Of a DNA stretch of 33,547 nucleotides, positions 1 through 6,976 are shown piece by piece. The translations under genes were made by a program, and so were the position numbers. The notes beneath the pieces were generated by a model, which saw nothing but the letters and a program-made list of their open reading frames with translations, had not been told where the DNA came from and made no database searches. Position 1 is the stretch's first letter. Each line of letters begins with the position of its first letter. The DNA is from an uncultured Clostridia bacterium (GTDB lineage Bacteria > Bacillota > Clostridia > Christensenellales > Borkfalkiaceae). Location of the stretch: NCBI GenBank assembly GCA_934249265.1, contig CAKQKQ010000008.1, positions 1 to 33,547 on the forward strand, given 5' to 3'.

Positions 1-1
1 A

Positions 2-955
2 GGCATACCTGCCGTAATCATCACTATGGCGGGCGTAATTTTGCCGCTCGGTCTGGGGTTTGTGGTTGCAACGCTCACAAACGGCGGCTTTGCCGCACTC
101 AACAAAACGACTGCCCTTACGAATATTTTTTACGGAACGGTGCTTACCGCAACTTCGGTATCGATTACCGTCGCAACCCTTAAAGAACTCGGAGCACTCA
201 ATTCAAAAGTGGGCAACACGATAGTTTCCGCGGCAATTTTGGACGATATCATCGGCATAATAGTTTTGTCGTTCGTCGTATCGATGGGCGGCGGAAAGGG
301 GGCTTCGCCTTTAATCGTTTTACTTAAAACAGTGTTGTTTTTCGTGGCGATTTTCGCATTCGGCTTTATAATCAGCAAGTTTTTCAAGTGGCTCGACGAA
401 AAATATCCTCACCACAGAAGAATTCCTATTTTAAGCCTCGGCTTTTGTTTCCTCGTCGCTTATGCAAGCGAAAAAATCTTCGGAGTTGCCGATATTACGG
501 GCGCGTATGCATTCGGACTTATTCTTGCAAACAACCCCGAAAGCAATTACATCGACCGCAAGGCTGATATAATAAGTTATATGTTCTTCTCTCCCGTGTT
601 CTTTGCGAACGTGGGACTTACCACTAAATTTTCGGCAATGTCGCCCGACATAATATTATTCGGCGTGTTGTTTATTCTCGCGGGAATTGCGGGCAAATTT
701 ATCGGCTGCTCGTTGACGGCTAAAGCGTGCAAATACTCTACTATCGACTCCGTGCGTATAGGTCTCGGAATGATGGCGAGAGCGGAAGTCGCACTCGTCT
801 GTGCGCAAAAAGGTTTCGACCTCGGCATTATCGACCCAGCCATTACGCCGTTTATTTTGATACTTATCATCGCGACGAGTTTTGTAACCCCCATACTTTT
901 GAAGTTGTCGTATAAAAAGGAAAAACAGCCGCTGCCGCAACCAACCGATAAATAG
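2..955 (+). CDS. Cation:proton antiporter, CPA2 family (5' truncated)
   Basis: Integral membrane sodium or potassium/proton antiporter of the Na_H_Exchanger (CPA2, NapA/KefB-like) family. The reading frame is open back to base 2 with no start, so the N-terminus lies outside the window. The visible part has about nine hydrophobic segments. The helix containing AAILDDIIGI carries two adjacent aspartates (bases 242-247), the DD motif usual in electrogenic NapA-type exchangers, and an upstream ATSVSITVATLKELG stretch is also typical of the family. The C-terminus ends shortly after the last helix, so no KTN/RCK regulatory domain is attached. It is followed by a hairpin terminator and a palindromic repeat. 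The exact ion cannot be told from sequence. Confidence 0.88.
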   Translation, partial: GIPAVIITMAGVILPLGLGFVVATLTNGGFAALNKTTALTNIFYGTVLTATSVSITVATLKELGALNSKVGNTIVSAAILDDIIGIIVLSFVVSMGGGKGASPLIVLLKTVLFFVAIFAFGFIISKFFKWLDEKYPHHRRIPILSLGFCFLVAYASEKIFGVADITGAYAFGLILANNPESNYIDRKADIISYMFFSPVFFANVGLTTKFSAMSPDIILFGVLFILAGIAGKFIGCSLTAKACKYSTIDSVRIGLGMMARAEVALVCAQKGFDLGIIDPAITPFILILIIATSFVTPILLKLSYKKEKQPLPQPTDK

Positions 956-1030
956 ATTTTCAACTGACGGCGGCATCGCAATAAACGACAAAATCACATT
1001 TGCAGCATATAATTCAATAAAAAAAATAAC

Positions 1031-1076
1031 GGCGATATACCGATTGTACTCTTGCAGTCGATATATCGCCTTTTTT
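1031..1076 (+). terminator. Intrinsic terminator after the antiporter
   Basis: Arms GGCGATATA (1031-1039) and TATATCGCC (1062-1070) pair perfectly and are followed by six T. The preceding A-run could also serve transcripts from the minus strand, which fits the convergent gene arrangement. Confidence 0.8.
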
Positions 1077-1106
1077 GCTATCTAATATTTGTAATTTGTC
1101 TGTTTT

Positions 1107-1144
1107 TGCCGTTTTTACATAATACGTATTTCGTAATCGCGACA
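1107..1144. repeat. 38-bp palindromic element, copy 1
   Basis: Imperfect palindrome centred between 1125 and 1126, with two 19-nt arms meeting at AATAC|GTATT. It lies in the convergent spacer between the antiporter and queH. It is closest to the copies at 16285 and 25846 (TTTTTACATAATACGT form). Confidence 0.8.
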
Positions 1145-1283
1145 AAATGAATAGATAAAACCTTTCAATTCTGTTTACCGTTTAATAATTTATCGGGCTA
1201 AAAATTCGGCTATATAGGGCATTATTGCAATATCTATACAACACCGTTTGTCATAGTAAACAATAACGTTTTAATCGCTATAA

Positions 1284-1928
1284 TTACAAAGTTTTTCCCT
1301 TCGCTCTCTCTTGTCTTCTCTTCTCGGTTTCTTCCTTTGAAAAAACACAACCGCAATAATCTTGCCTATAAATGCCGTACTCGTTTGAAAGTTCGGTCGA
1401 ACGTTTATATCCGTTGTTCTTTTTGAAATCGACGGGTAAATACTTTTGACCGAGTTGCTTTTCAATCGAAAACCCTATCTCGTTAAGCCACTGCGAATTT
1501 TTGTAAGGGCTAATCGAAAGCGTAGACGTAAAATAGTCAAAAACCATCTGTTTTGCAAGCGTCGCTGTCTCTTTTAGACGCAACGTATAGCATAAAAAGC
1601 ACCTTTTGCCGCCTTCGGGCACGTCTTCAAGCCCCTTCGCCATATCGAAAAATTCTTGCGGATTATATCTACCCTCGATATATTTCACACTACCCTTATA
1701 CACGTTGTCGAGATACTTTTGCTGTTCTTTTGCACGCAAAAAATACTCCTCTTGGTCGGTAATGTTCGGGTTGAAATAAAACACCGTCACGTCGAAATAT
1801 TTTGTCAAATATTCAAGACAATAGGTCGAACACGGCGCGCAACAACTATGCAAAAGTAAAGTCGGTTTTTCGCCATTATTAAAATGCCTTTGCGCGATTT
1901 CGTCGCCCATTTTCATATAATTTATCAT
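1284..1928 (-). CDS. queH: Epoxyqueuosine reductase QueH
   Basis: Cytoplasmic iron-sulfur enzyme that reduces epoxyqueuosine to queuosine in the wobble base of tRNAs with GUN anticodons, the last step of queuosine synthesis in organisms that lack QueG. The 214 residues match the QueH (DUF208) family over the full length. There is an N-terminal LLLHSCCAPCS segment with adjacent Cys29-Cys30 and Cys33, a GGKRCFLCYTLRL segment with Cys110 and Cys113, and DYCGCVFS near the end with Cys192 and Cys194; these are the cluster and redox cysteines of the family. It lies 46 bp downstream of the sirtuin gene on the same strand, probably in one transcript. The Shine-Dalgarno is weak (GAGGG). A nearby alternative Met7 start is possible. 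Confidence 0.93.
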   Translation of the reverse strand: MINYMKMGDEIAQRHFNNGEKPTLLLHSCCAPCSTYCLEYLTKYFDVTVFYFNPNITDQEEYFLRAKEQQKYLDNVYKGSVKYIEGRYNPQEFFDMAKGLEDVPEGGKRCFLCYTLRLKETATLAKQMVFDYFTSTLSISPYKNSQWLNEIGFSIEKQLGQKYLPVDFKKNNGYKRSTELSNEYGIYRQDYCGCVFSKEETEKRRQERAKGKTL

Positions 1929-1974
1929 AATTTTGCCCTCAATTTACCCTCGCGGAAAAACTTTTAATATTTAC

Positions 1975-2751
1975 TTATTGGTTTTCACCTTGCAACAAAT
2001 CTTCACATGCGACAGACAGAACCTTGCCGATACCGTCGTGAATTACCACGTCGCAACGACTGTCGTATGACGTTTGCTGTTTGTTTATTATTGCCAACTT
2101 TCCGCTTACGTATCTCAAAAACCCCGCCGCGGGATAAACGTTTAAACTTGTGCCGACAACTATCACGAGGTCGGCGTTTTCACATGCGGAAATTGCCTTT
2201 ATGATATTATCCTCGTCAAGCCCTTCTTCGTACAAAACCACGTCGGGCTTGATAATTCCGCCGCAATTACAACGCGGCACGCCGTCGCCCTTTTTTAGTA
2301 AAATATCTTCAAGCGAATAAAATTTACCGCAAGTCATGCAATAATTTCTGTGTACGCTGCCGTGCAACTCTATCACGTTTTTACTGCCCGCCGCTTGATG
2401 AAGTCCGTCGATATTTTGCGTAATAACCGCTTTTACCTTGCCGACCTCTTCTAATTTAGCGATAATTTTATGCGCCGAGTTTGGCTTGACTTGAGTATTT
2501 ATCATTTTATCGAAATAGTATTTGTAAAACTCTTTTGTCATCTTTACAAAGAACGTATGCGATAAAATTGTCTCCGGCGGGTATTTATACTGCTCGTTGT
2601 ATAGTCCGTCGTCAGAGCGGAAATCCTTTAAGCCCGACTCGGTCGATACGCCCGCCCCACTGAAAAACACTATGTTGTTGCTTTTTTCTATAAGTTGTTT
2701 AAGTTTAATTATTCCCTCGTCCATACACACCCGATATTGCGATTTTTCCAT
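1975..2751 (-). CDS. NAD-dependent protein deacylase (sirtuin, Sir2 family)
   Basis: Sirtuin that removes acyl groups from protein lysines using NAD+. Visible motifs are the NAD-binding GAGVSTESGLKDFRS, TQNIDGLH, the catalytic His in ELHG (His130), a zinc ribbon CMTCG...CNCGG, and GTSLNVYPA. The frame stays open up to 3039, but that extension is made of repetitive AT-rich spacer and lies upstream of a near-consensus promoter at 2791-2819, so I reject it. ATG 2751 is used here; ATG 2724 (MDEGII) is equally plausible because its length fits the family and it has a GGG-type upstream site. It is followed by queH, probably co-transcribed. The substrate is unknown. Confidence 0.9.
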   Translation of the reverse strand: MEKSQYRVCMDEGIIKLKQLIEKSNNIVFFSGAGVSTESGLKDFRSDDGLYNEQYKYPPETILSHTFFVKMTKEFYKYYFDKMINTQVKPNSAHKIIAKLEEVGKVKAVITQNIDGLHQAAGSKNVIELHGSVHRNYCMTCGKFYSLEDILLKKGDGVPRCNCGGIIKPDVVLYEEGLDEDNIIKAISACENADLVIVVGTSLNVYPAAGFLRYVSGKLAIINKQQTSYDSRCDVVIHDGIGKVLSVACEDLLQGENQ

Positions 2752-2790
2752 TATGTATATAATACATTTATCGCGCAACTTTATAAATAT

Positions 2791-2819
2791 ATTGTACCAC
2801 ACAGCGCAAGTTTTAACAA
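2791..2819 (-). promoter_or_regulatory. SigA-type promoter of sirtuin-queH
   Basis: On the minus strand, -35 TTGTTA (2814-2819) and -10 TACAAT (2791-2796) are separated by 17 bp. Transcription would start about 30 nt upstream of ATG 2751, which supports the short sirtuin reading frame. Confidence 0.75.
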
Positions 2820-3003
2820 TAGTTTTTTTATTGTTGCAAAAAAATTGCGGGGCGCAATTGAGAACAATATAAATAATATAAAAACAGTGCGGCACAACAA
2901 CATAAAAACGCCACAATACAGCATAAAACACGGCGGCGCATAGATACCTAAAACCGCTATACAATATAAAAAACAACACAACCACATAAAAAATAACACA
3001 ATA
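2820..3003. other. Low-complexity spacer
   Basis: A/C-rich, G-poor on the plus strand, with short degenerate repeats (ACAATATAAAAAA-like). The block GCGGGGCGCA occurs twice (near 2849 and 3012). The minus-strand frame across it looks hydrophobic, but this is a product of base composition. No gene is supported here. Confidence 0.5.
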
Positions 3004-3051
3004 TAAAAAATGCGGGGCGCATCGTTGACTTTTTGTCACGGTTCGCCCCGC
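3004..3051 (-). terminator. Intrinsic terminator of the ABC importer operon
   Basis: Reading the minus strand, GCGGGGCG (3044-3051) pairs with CGCCCCGC (3012-3019) and is followed by a T-rich run. It lies about 70 bp after the stop codon of the ATPase gene. Confidence 0.75.
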
Positions 3052-3120
3052 CTTTAATTTTTCAAATTTATGTTGCCACCGCTTGTCTCTCGCGTGCTTT
3101 CAGACAAAACCTCCGTTATA

Positions 3121-3813
3121 TTAAATAAGATTTTTCAAAAGGCGTTTTCTCACGTCGTTTAAAACTTCGCAACCGATGTCGCGATTTTCTCTCGGTAAAT
3201 TTATATCGAAAGTGTCGTAAATAATTCCGTCTTTAAGCACCGAAAACCTATCGCCCAAAAGCAACGCTTCGTCAATGTCGTGCGTCACGAAAACGACGGT
3301 TTTTTTGTCCTCTTGTAAAAGTTTGCACAGTTTTTCGATAAGCCTATATTTAAGACCTATATCGAGCGCGCCGAAAGGTTCGTCCATTATCAGTAGCGGT
3401 GCGGAATATAAAAACGCCCTACCCATCGACACCCTTTGCGCTTCGCCGCCCGATAGTTCGGTGGGTAAACATTTGGCTTTTCCCGTCAATTCGAGCATAT
3501 CCAAAATTTTGTCGATTTTTTGCTTTCGAGTCTCTTTATTGTCAGTTTTACGCAATACGTATTCCATATTCGCGTACACCGACATCGTAGGAATAAGCCT
3601 TGGCGTTTGAAAAATATACGAAATTTCGCTCGGAATTTTCACCTCGCCCTCGCACTTGATTATGCCCGCCATGACGTTGAATAAGGTAGTTTTACCAAAG
3701 CCGCTGCCGCCGAGTATGCAAGTGATTTTACTCTCTTCAAACTCCGCGGAAAGCCCTTTTAGCACGGCTAAATTGCCGTAATTTTTATACACGTCTTTTA
3801 CGTAATAACTCAT
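3121..3813 (-). CDS. ABC importer ATP-binding protein (SsuB/TauB-like)
   Basis: ATPase subunit of a nitrate/sulfonate/taurine-type importer, acting on the inner membrane face with the adjacent permease. The 230 residues contain Walker A GGSGFGKT (35-42), Q-loop FQTPRL, signature LSGGEAQR (from 120), Walker B PLLIMDEPFGALD, and VTHD. ATG 3813 is chosen over the longer frame (to 3873) because it has an AGGCGGTG Shine-Dalgarno and makes an ATGA overlap with the permease stop, so translation is probably coupled. Residues 84-91 (EYVLRKTD) are encoded by a half copy of the window's palindromic repeat. The segment sits between the Q-loop and the signature motif, and the protein otherwise looks intact. 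The transported compound is not evident. Confidence 0.92.
   Translation of the reverse strand: MSYYVKDVYKNYGNLAVLKGLSAEFEESKITCILGGSGFGKTTLFNVMAGIIKCEGEVKIPSEISYIFQTPRLIPTMSVYANMEYVLRKTDNKETRKQKIDKILDMLELTGKAKCLPTELSGGEAQRVSMGRAFLYSAPLLIMDEPFGALDIGLKYRLIEKLCKLLQEDKKTVVFVTHDIDEALLLGDRFSVLKDGIIYDTFDINLPRENRDIGCEVLNDVRKRLLKNLI
3540..3563. repeat. Half copy of the palindromic element inside the ATPase gene
   Basis: Bases 3540-3563 match the left arm and centre of the 38-bp element (TGTCA-N-TTTTACGCAATACGTATT) with about one difference. The right arm is not recognisable. It is read in frame as EYVLRKTD in the ABC ATPase. Confidence 0.6.
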
Positions 3814-4565
3814 CTTTTCACCGCCTTTTTCACGCAATATCTTATAAGCCTTAAAGCCCCTTCGAGCAAGCAACTTATAAGTATGGCAATTATGGTATAA
3901 GCGAAAAGCCGCCCCGTTTCGAGATTTATTTTTGCCGAATACATAAGCATACCCAGCGTCAAGCGCGTTTGCGCAATCGATTCGGCGGCTATCACGAGTT
4001 TTACGTTTAACCCGAGCACCGAAAGCACCCCGTCAAACATTTTTTCGCTTATCGTCGGCAAATAAAAGTACAATAGTTTGTCTCTTTTGCGCACTTTGTA
4101 CACCAAAGACATTTCCACAAGGTCTTTATCGCAACTGCTCACCGCCGAATACACTTCGTTGTAAAGTAGCGGAAAGGACACTAAAAATGCGATGAATATG
4201 GGTCGCGATTCGTCTTTAAACCAAATAATCGCAAGCAAAATCACCGACATTGTGGGCACTACCCTCAATATCACGACTATTACGTATAAAAATTTATGCA
4301 CCGTCTTTACAAGCCCCGCCAACGTGCCCACCACAAGAGCGAGCAAAAACGCCAACGTAAAACTTTCCGCCATGTGCCAAACGCTGTTTAACGCGCTTTG
4401 CAAAAACTTTTTATCCGAAAACGATTTTATTATTTCTTTCGCCGTCACGCTCGGCGACGGCAAAATTATTTCAGTGCCGATTCTGTTTGCTTCTATGCTC
4501 CACAGCCCCAATAAAATCAGCAAAGTAATTACGGGATAAAGAGAGTATAAAAGTCTCTTTTTCAT
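3810..4565 (-). CDS. ABC importer permease (SsuC/TauC-like)
   Basis: Membrane subunit of a binding-protein-dependent importer (BPD_transp_1 fold). The 251 residues have about six hydrophobic helices, starting with a signal-anchor-like segment (SLYPVITLLILLGLW). The LPSPSVTAKEII stretch after the first helix is typical of the SsuC/TauC/ThiX group. A cytoplasmic loop around EVYSAVSSCDKDLVEMSLVY corresponds to the EAA loop that contacts the ATPase. It follows the substrate-binding protein by 21 bp and overlaps the ATPase gene by four bases (ATGA). The Shine-Dalgarno AGGTGA lies just before ATG 4565. Amino-acid-derived, sulfonate or thiamine-precursor-like substrates are all possible for this group. 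Confidence 0.9.
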   Translation of the reverse strand: MKKRLLYSLYPVITLLILLGLWSIEANRIGTEIILPSPSVTAKEIIKSFSDKKFLQSALNSVWHMAESFTLAFLLALVVGTLAGLVKTVHKFLYVIVVILRVVPTMSVILLAIIWFKDESRPIFIAFLVSFPLLYNEVYSAVSSCDKDLVEMSLVYKVRKRDKLLYFYLPTISEKMFDGVLSVLGLNVKLVIAAESIAQTRLTLGMLMYSAKINLETGRLFAYTIIAILISCLLEGALRLIRYCVKKAVKR

Positions 4566-4586
4566 TATTTTTCACCTTAAGTTTTA

Positions 4587-5591
4587 TTAAACTTCTTGAT
4601 AGTTGTATCCGTTTGTTTTGAGTATATATTTAAGCGTCAAATCGGGTGTTCCGCCCATGCCGATGTTGTAAATCGTTTTTCCTACAAGGTCGTCAAGGCT
4701 GTTTACTTCGGTCTTACTAACCATATACAAAACGCCGAAAATATTTACGCTTGCGAGTTTTACTTTCATGCCCTTATTGTAAAGTTTAGCGCATACGTTT
4801 GTCGGTAAAACGACAACATCGGACGTTCCGTTGGTAAGCGCACCAAGCACGAGGTCTGCCTTGGAAACTACATTTACAACAATATCATAACCGTAAATAT
4901 TAGTGCCGTTGAGCGAAAGAACGGTAAGCGCGGGCGCGCCGTCGGGTACGGTAATAGTGAGCGTTCCTTTATTCTCGGTCGCTTCGTTTGTAGTTGTCGG
5001 CTCTTCACATTCCATATAGAAATCGTCTGCGGGAAGATTACCGCCGATAAACGTGCCGTCAAACTCTTTAATTACCGTGAAATACTTTTCTATGTCCGTT
5101 TTGATACTTAAAGAATCTTTGCTGTCGAGATTGCATCTTTCAATGGTTTGCTCAGTGAAATTAACTTGCAATGCGCTGCCGCAAGCGTTGAGTTTCGCCT
5201 TTACGTCGGCAACGTTTTCTAAAAGCCACGTTTTGTTGTTTTTAAGCGCAGTATACAATTCGTACATAAAGTTTTTGTCGTTTGCCAAATTACCTTTTAC
5301 CAAAACGCCCGCTTGAGTGTAAAGACTGTCGCTTCCGCTTGCCTTTTTGTATTCGGCTTGCAAATCGAGTACGGACGTAGTGCCCGCTTTTGCGTTCGCC
5401 ATAGTAGCAGCCGGTTCGCCTAAAACGCCGTATTCCGCGTCGCCTTTTACCAAAAGGGGTATAAGTTCGGACGAATCCGAAACGTATTTAAGGTAAACGG
5501 TTTTGTCGCCTTGCGCATTGTCGGGTAAACCGCAAGCGGTCATCGACACACAAAGCACTAAAAGCAAAATAAAGCCAATAATTTTTTTCAT
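4587..5591 (-). CDS. ABC importer substrate-binding lipoprotein, apparently circularly permuted
   Basis: Extracytoplasmic binding lipoprotein of the NMT1/SsuA-like type 2 periplasmic-binding fold. Residues 1-20 are a lipoprotein signal ending SMTAC. The order of the rest is unusual. Residues ~28-192 (from TVYLKYVSDSSELIPLL to FIGGNLPADDFY) match what is normally the C-terminal half of the family. Residues ~209-334 (from TLTITVPDGAPAL to LKYILKTNGYNYQEV) match what is normally the N-terminal half. Between them, CEEPTTTNEATENK (195-208) looks like the mature start of a lipoprotein, with Cys195 where a lipobox cysteine would be. The protein ends exactly where the normal one would cross into the second lobe. 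Tandem duplication with partial loss, or misassembly, could explain this. Start ATG 5591 lies four bases after the preceding gene. Confidence 0.85.
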   Translation of the reverse strand: MKKIIGFILLLVLCVSMTACGLPDNAQGDKTVYLKYVSDSSELIPLLVKGDAEYGVLGEPAATMANAKAGTTSVLDLQAEYKKASGSDSLYTQAGVLVKGNLANDKNFMYELYTALKNNKTWLLENVADVKAKLNACGSALQVNFTEQTIERCNLDSKDSLSIKTDIEKYFTVIKEFDGTFIGGNLPADDFYMECEEPTTTNEATENKGTLTITVPDGAPALTVLSLNGTNIYGYDIVVNVVSKADLVLGALTNGTSDVVVLPTNVCAKLYNKGMKVKLASVNIFGVLYMVSKTEVNSLDDLVGKTIYNIGMGGTPDLTLKYILKTNGYNYQEV

Positions 5592-5595
5592 TTTT

Positions 5596-5853
5596 TTATT
5601 CCTCCGTTATATTAATATCGGTCAATGCCGATTTTACTTTTACGTTTTTAAGTTTTCCGAGTTTTCCCGTCAAAGCGGAAATTCTTTCGTTTGTTCCTTG
5701 CACGATTACGCTGATGACGTAAATGCCTTTTACCGTATTTGGTATGCCCATTCTTCCCAAAATCAATTCATTGTAAGCGGAAAGCAATTTTTGCACTTCT
5801 TCCGCAACCGAACGCTCTTTTTCGATTATTATACCTATAACGCCGATTTTCAT
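5596..5853 (-). CDS. TM1266-family putative regulator (iron-only hydrogenase system)
   Basis: Small 85-residue ferredoxin-like (ACT/NikR-type) protein of the TM1266 family, annotated elsewhere as a putative regulator linked to [FeFe]-hydrogenase maturation genes. Recognisable family features are the start MKIGVIGIIIE, the central LGRMGIPNTVKGIYVISVIVQGTNERISALTGKLG and the KSALT ending. It is the first gene of the importer operon and ends four bases before the binding-protein start. The Shine-Dalgarno AAGGAGGAA is strong. No hydrogenase or HydEFG gene is in the window, so the hydrogenase link is family knowledge only. The position suggests it may sense the imported compound or a related metabolite, which is inference. 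Confidence 0.85.
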   Translation of the reverse strand: MKIGVIGIIIEKERSVAEEVQKLLSAYNELILGRMGIPNTVKGIYVISVIVQGTNERISALTGKLGKLKNVKVKSALTDINITEE

Positions 5854-6160
5854 TTTTTCCTCCTTTTATATCGAGGTTTTTACCGTCGATACGTTTATCA
5901 AATTATATTTACTCTATTTTCGCCGTTTTTATAATGGGGTGAAATTTTTAAAGGTGCAAATTTTTAAGCATATAAAAAACCGCCCCGAATTTTCAAGGCG
6001 GTAAAATGCTTACTTAAAAACGCGCTTAATTTGGCACGCTCCTAACGACGGGAAAATCCAATCGAAACGAAATAATAAACAAAAAAACCTACTCTCCGAA
6101 AATTCATCGATTCAGTATATTTTAATTAAAAACCTTGCAAATAGGTTTTCAACTATTTTT
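5854..6160 (-). promoter_or_regulatory. Long structured 5' leader of the TM1266/ABC importer operon
   Basis: About 300 nt of untranslated leader separate the promoter from the first gene. It contains an early hairpin (AAAACCT near 6150 with its complement near 6130), a GGAGAGTAGG segment, a GCG/CGC stem near 6020-6040, and then a full intrinsic terminator (5974-6005) well before the start codon. A terminator inside a leader is the usual layout of a riboswitch or attenuator. I do not recognise a known class. Confidence 0.45.
5974..6005 (-). terminator. Leader terminator upstream of the TM1266 gene
   Basis: On the minus strand, ACCGCC (5997-6002) and GGCGGT (5979-5984) form a stem followed directly by six T. 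It lies within the operon leader, so it probably works as an attenuator. Confidence 0.7.
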
Positions 6161-6190
6161 ATTATATCCTTTAACCTTTATTTTTGTCAA
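6161..6190 (-). promoter_or_regulatory. SigA-type promoter of the TM1266/ABC importer operon
   Basis: -35 TTGACA (6185-6190) and -10 TATAAT (6161-6166), both full consensus, with 18-bp spacing. It is back to back with the phosphopantetheinyl transferase promoter. Confidence 0.85.
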
Positions 6191-6202
6191 GCGTTTAATC
6201 GA

Positions 6203-6231
6203 TTGACATAATTTTTTATTTGGTCTACAAT
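6203..6231 (+). promoter_or_regulatory. SigA-type promoter of the phosphopantetheinyl transferase gene
   Basis: -35 TTGACA (6203-6208) and -10 TACAAT (6226-6231) with 17-bp spacing. The expected transcript begins only about 10 nt before ATG 6248, leaving just the GAGAGG ribosome site as leader. Confidence 0.82.
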
Positions 6232-6247
6232 ACTCGAGAGGTAAATT

Positions 6248-6769
6248 ATGCTTGACATTTATTATTCGTACGTGAAAAAAGAACAATCAAAAGATTTAAT
6301 TAAACACATTTTCAAAAAATATTACAATTTCGATTTCAACCAAGACGAAATCAGTCTCGGCAAAAACGGAAAACCTTATTTAAAAGGCGGCGAATATTTT
6401 TACAACCTTACTCACACCGACGGACTTGTTATGCTTGCCGTTTCGGATAAAGAAGTTGGCATAGACGCCGAAAAATTCCGCGACGACGATTTTTCTAAAG
6501 TCATTGAAAAATACGCGACCTCGGGCGAAAAGCAAAGAATTTTGACAAACAAAGATTTTTTGTGTCTATGGACTAAAAAAGAAAGTTTTGTAAAATACCT
6601 CGGCGGCAATGCGATCACCGACGCCAAAATGGCGACTTTCGAGCAAAACTATCCCGTTTTTAAAGGCGAAAAACAAGACGTAAACACCTTTTCTATCGGC
6701 TTAAACGAGCACGTCTTTTCGGTCACTTCGCCTTATAACGAATATGACAACTTCACTTTGATAATGTAA
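6248..6769 (+). CDS. 4'-phosphopantetheinyl transferase (Sfp-type, short)
   Basis: Transfers phosphopantetheine from coenzyme A to a conserved serine on acyl, peptidyl or aryl carrier proteins. The 173 residues are short for Sfp but contain the family core: GKNGKPYL, YNLTHTDGL (His56 in the position that contacts CoA), GIDAEKF (71-77, with magnesium ligand Asp73), and WTKKESFVKYLGG (108-120, with Glu112 and Lys116). It is transcribed alone from its own promoter and divergent from the importer operon. No carrier protein or synthase gene is in the window, so its target is unknown; it could also serve as the general holo-ACP synthase. It ends at a hairpin terminator shared with spoIIID. Confidence 0.87.
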   Translation: MLDIYYSYVKKEQSKDLIKHIFKKYYNFDFNQDEISLGKNGKPYLKGGEYFYNLTHTDGLVMLAVSDKEVGIDAEKFRDDDFSKVIEKYATSGEKQRILTNKDFLCLWTKKESFVKYLGGNAITDAKMATFEQNYPVFKGEKQDVNTFSIGLNEHVFSVTSPYNEYDNFTLIM

Positions 6770-6894
6770 CTTGTTTACCTAATCGCGGCGGTTTTGTTTT
6801 TGACGGCGGCAATTTTAAAACTTTAACAATTTAGTTTCAAGACTTAATAATGGCGGCTTTAACAACGCCAAATCGGGCGAAAATATCGCAAAAA

Positions 6895-6932
6895 GGACAA
6901 TTTTACGCAATACGTATTATGTAAACGTGACA
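6895..6932. repeat. 38-bp palindromic element, copy 2
   Basis: Centred at 6913/6914, in the convergent spacer between the transferase gene and spoIIID, immediately before the shared terminator. Right arm GTAAACGTGACA is the same as in the copy at 10074. Confidence 0.85.
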
Positions 6933-6937
6933 ATTTT

Positions 6938-6976
6938 AAACGCAGCGTCTCATTTTAAGACGCTGCGTTTTTGCAT
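6938..6976 (+). terminator. Terminator shared with the end of spoIIID
   Basis: A 13-bp perfect stem (6938-6950 with 6958-6970) followed by a T-run on the plus strand, ending the transferase transcript. One arm plus the loop also codes for the last residues and the stop of spoIIID on the other strand. Confidence 0.85.

Noticed and set aside
2752..3039. N-terminal extension of the sirtuin frame with several hydrophobic stretches
   Set aside because: It is translated from repetitive AT-rich spacer and lies upstream of a good promoter at 2791-2819, so the mRNA would not contain it.
6080..6110. GGAGAGTAGG in the importer leader as a THF riboswitch
   Set aside because: The matching CTCC-containing closing strand and the other conserved parts of that class are not found.
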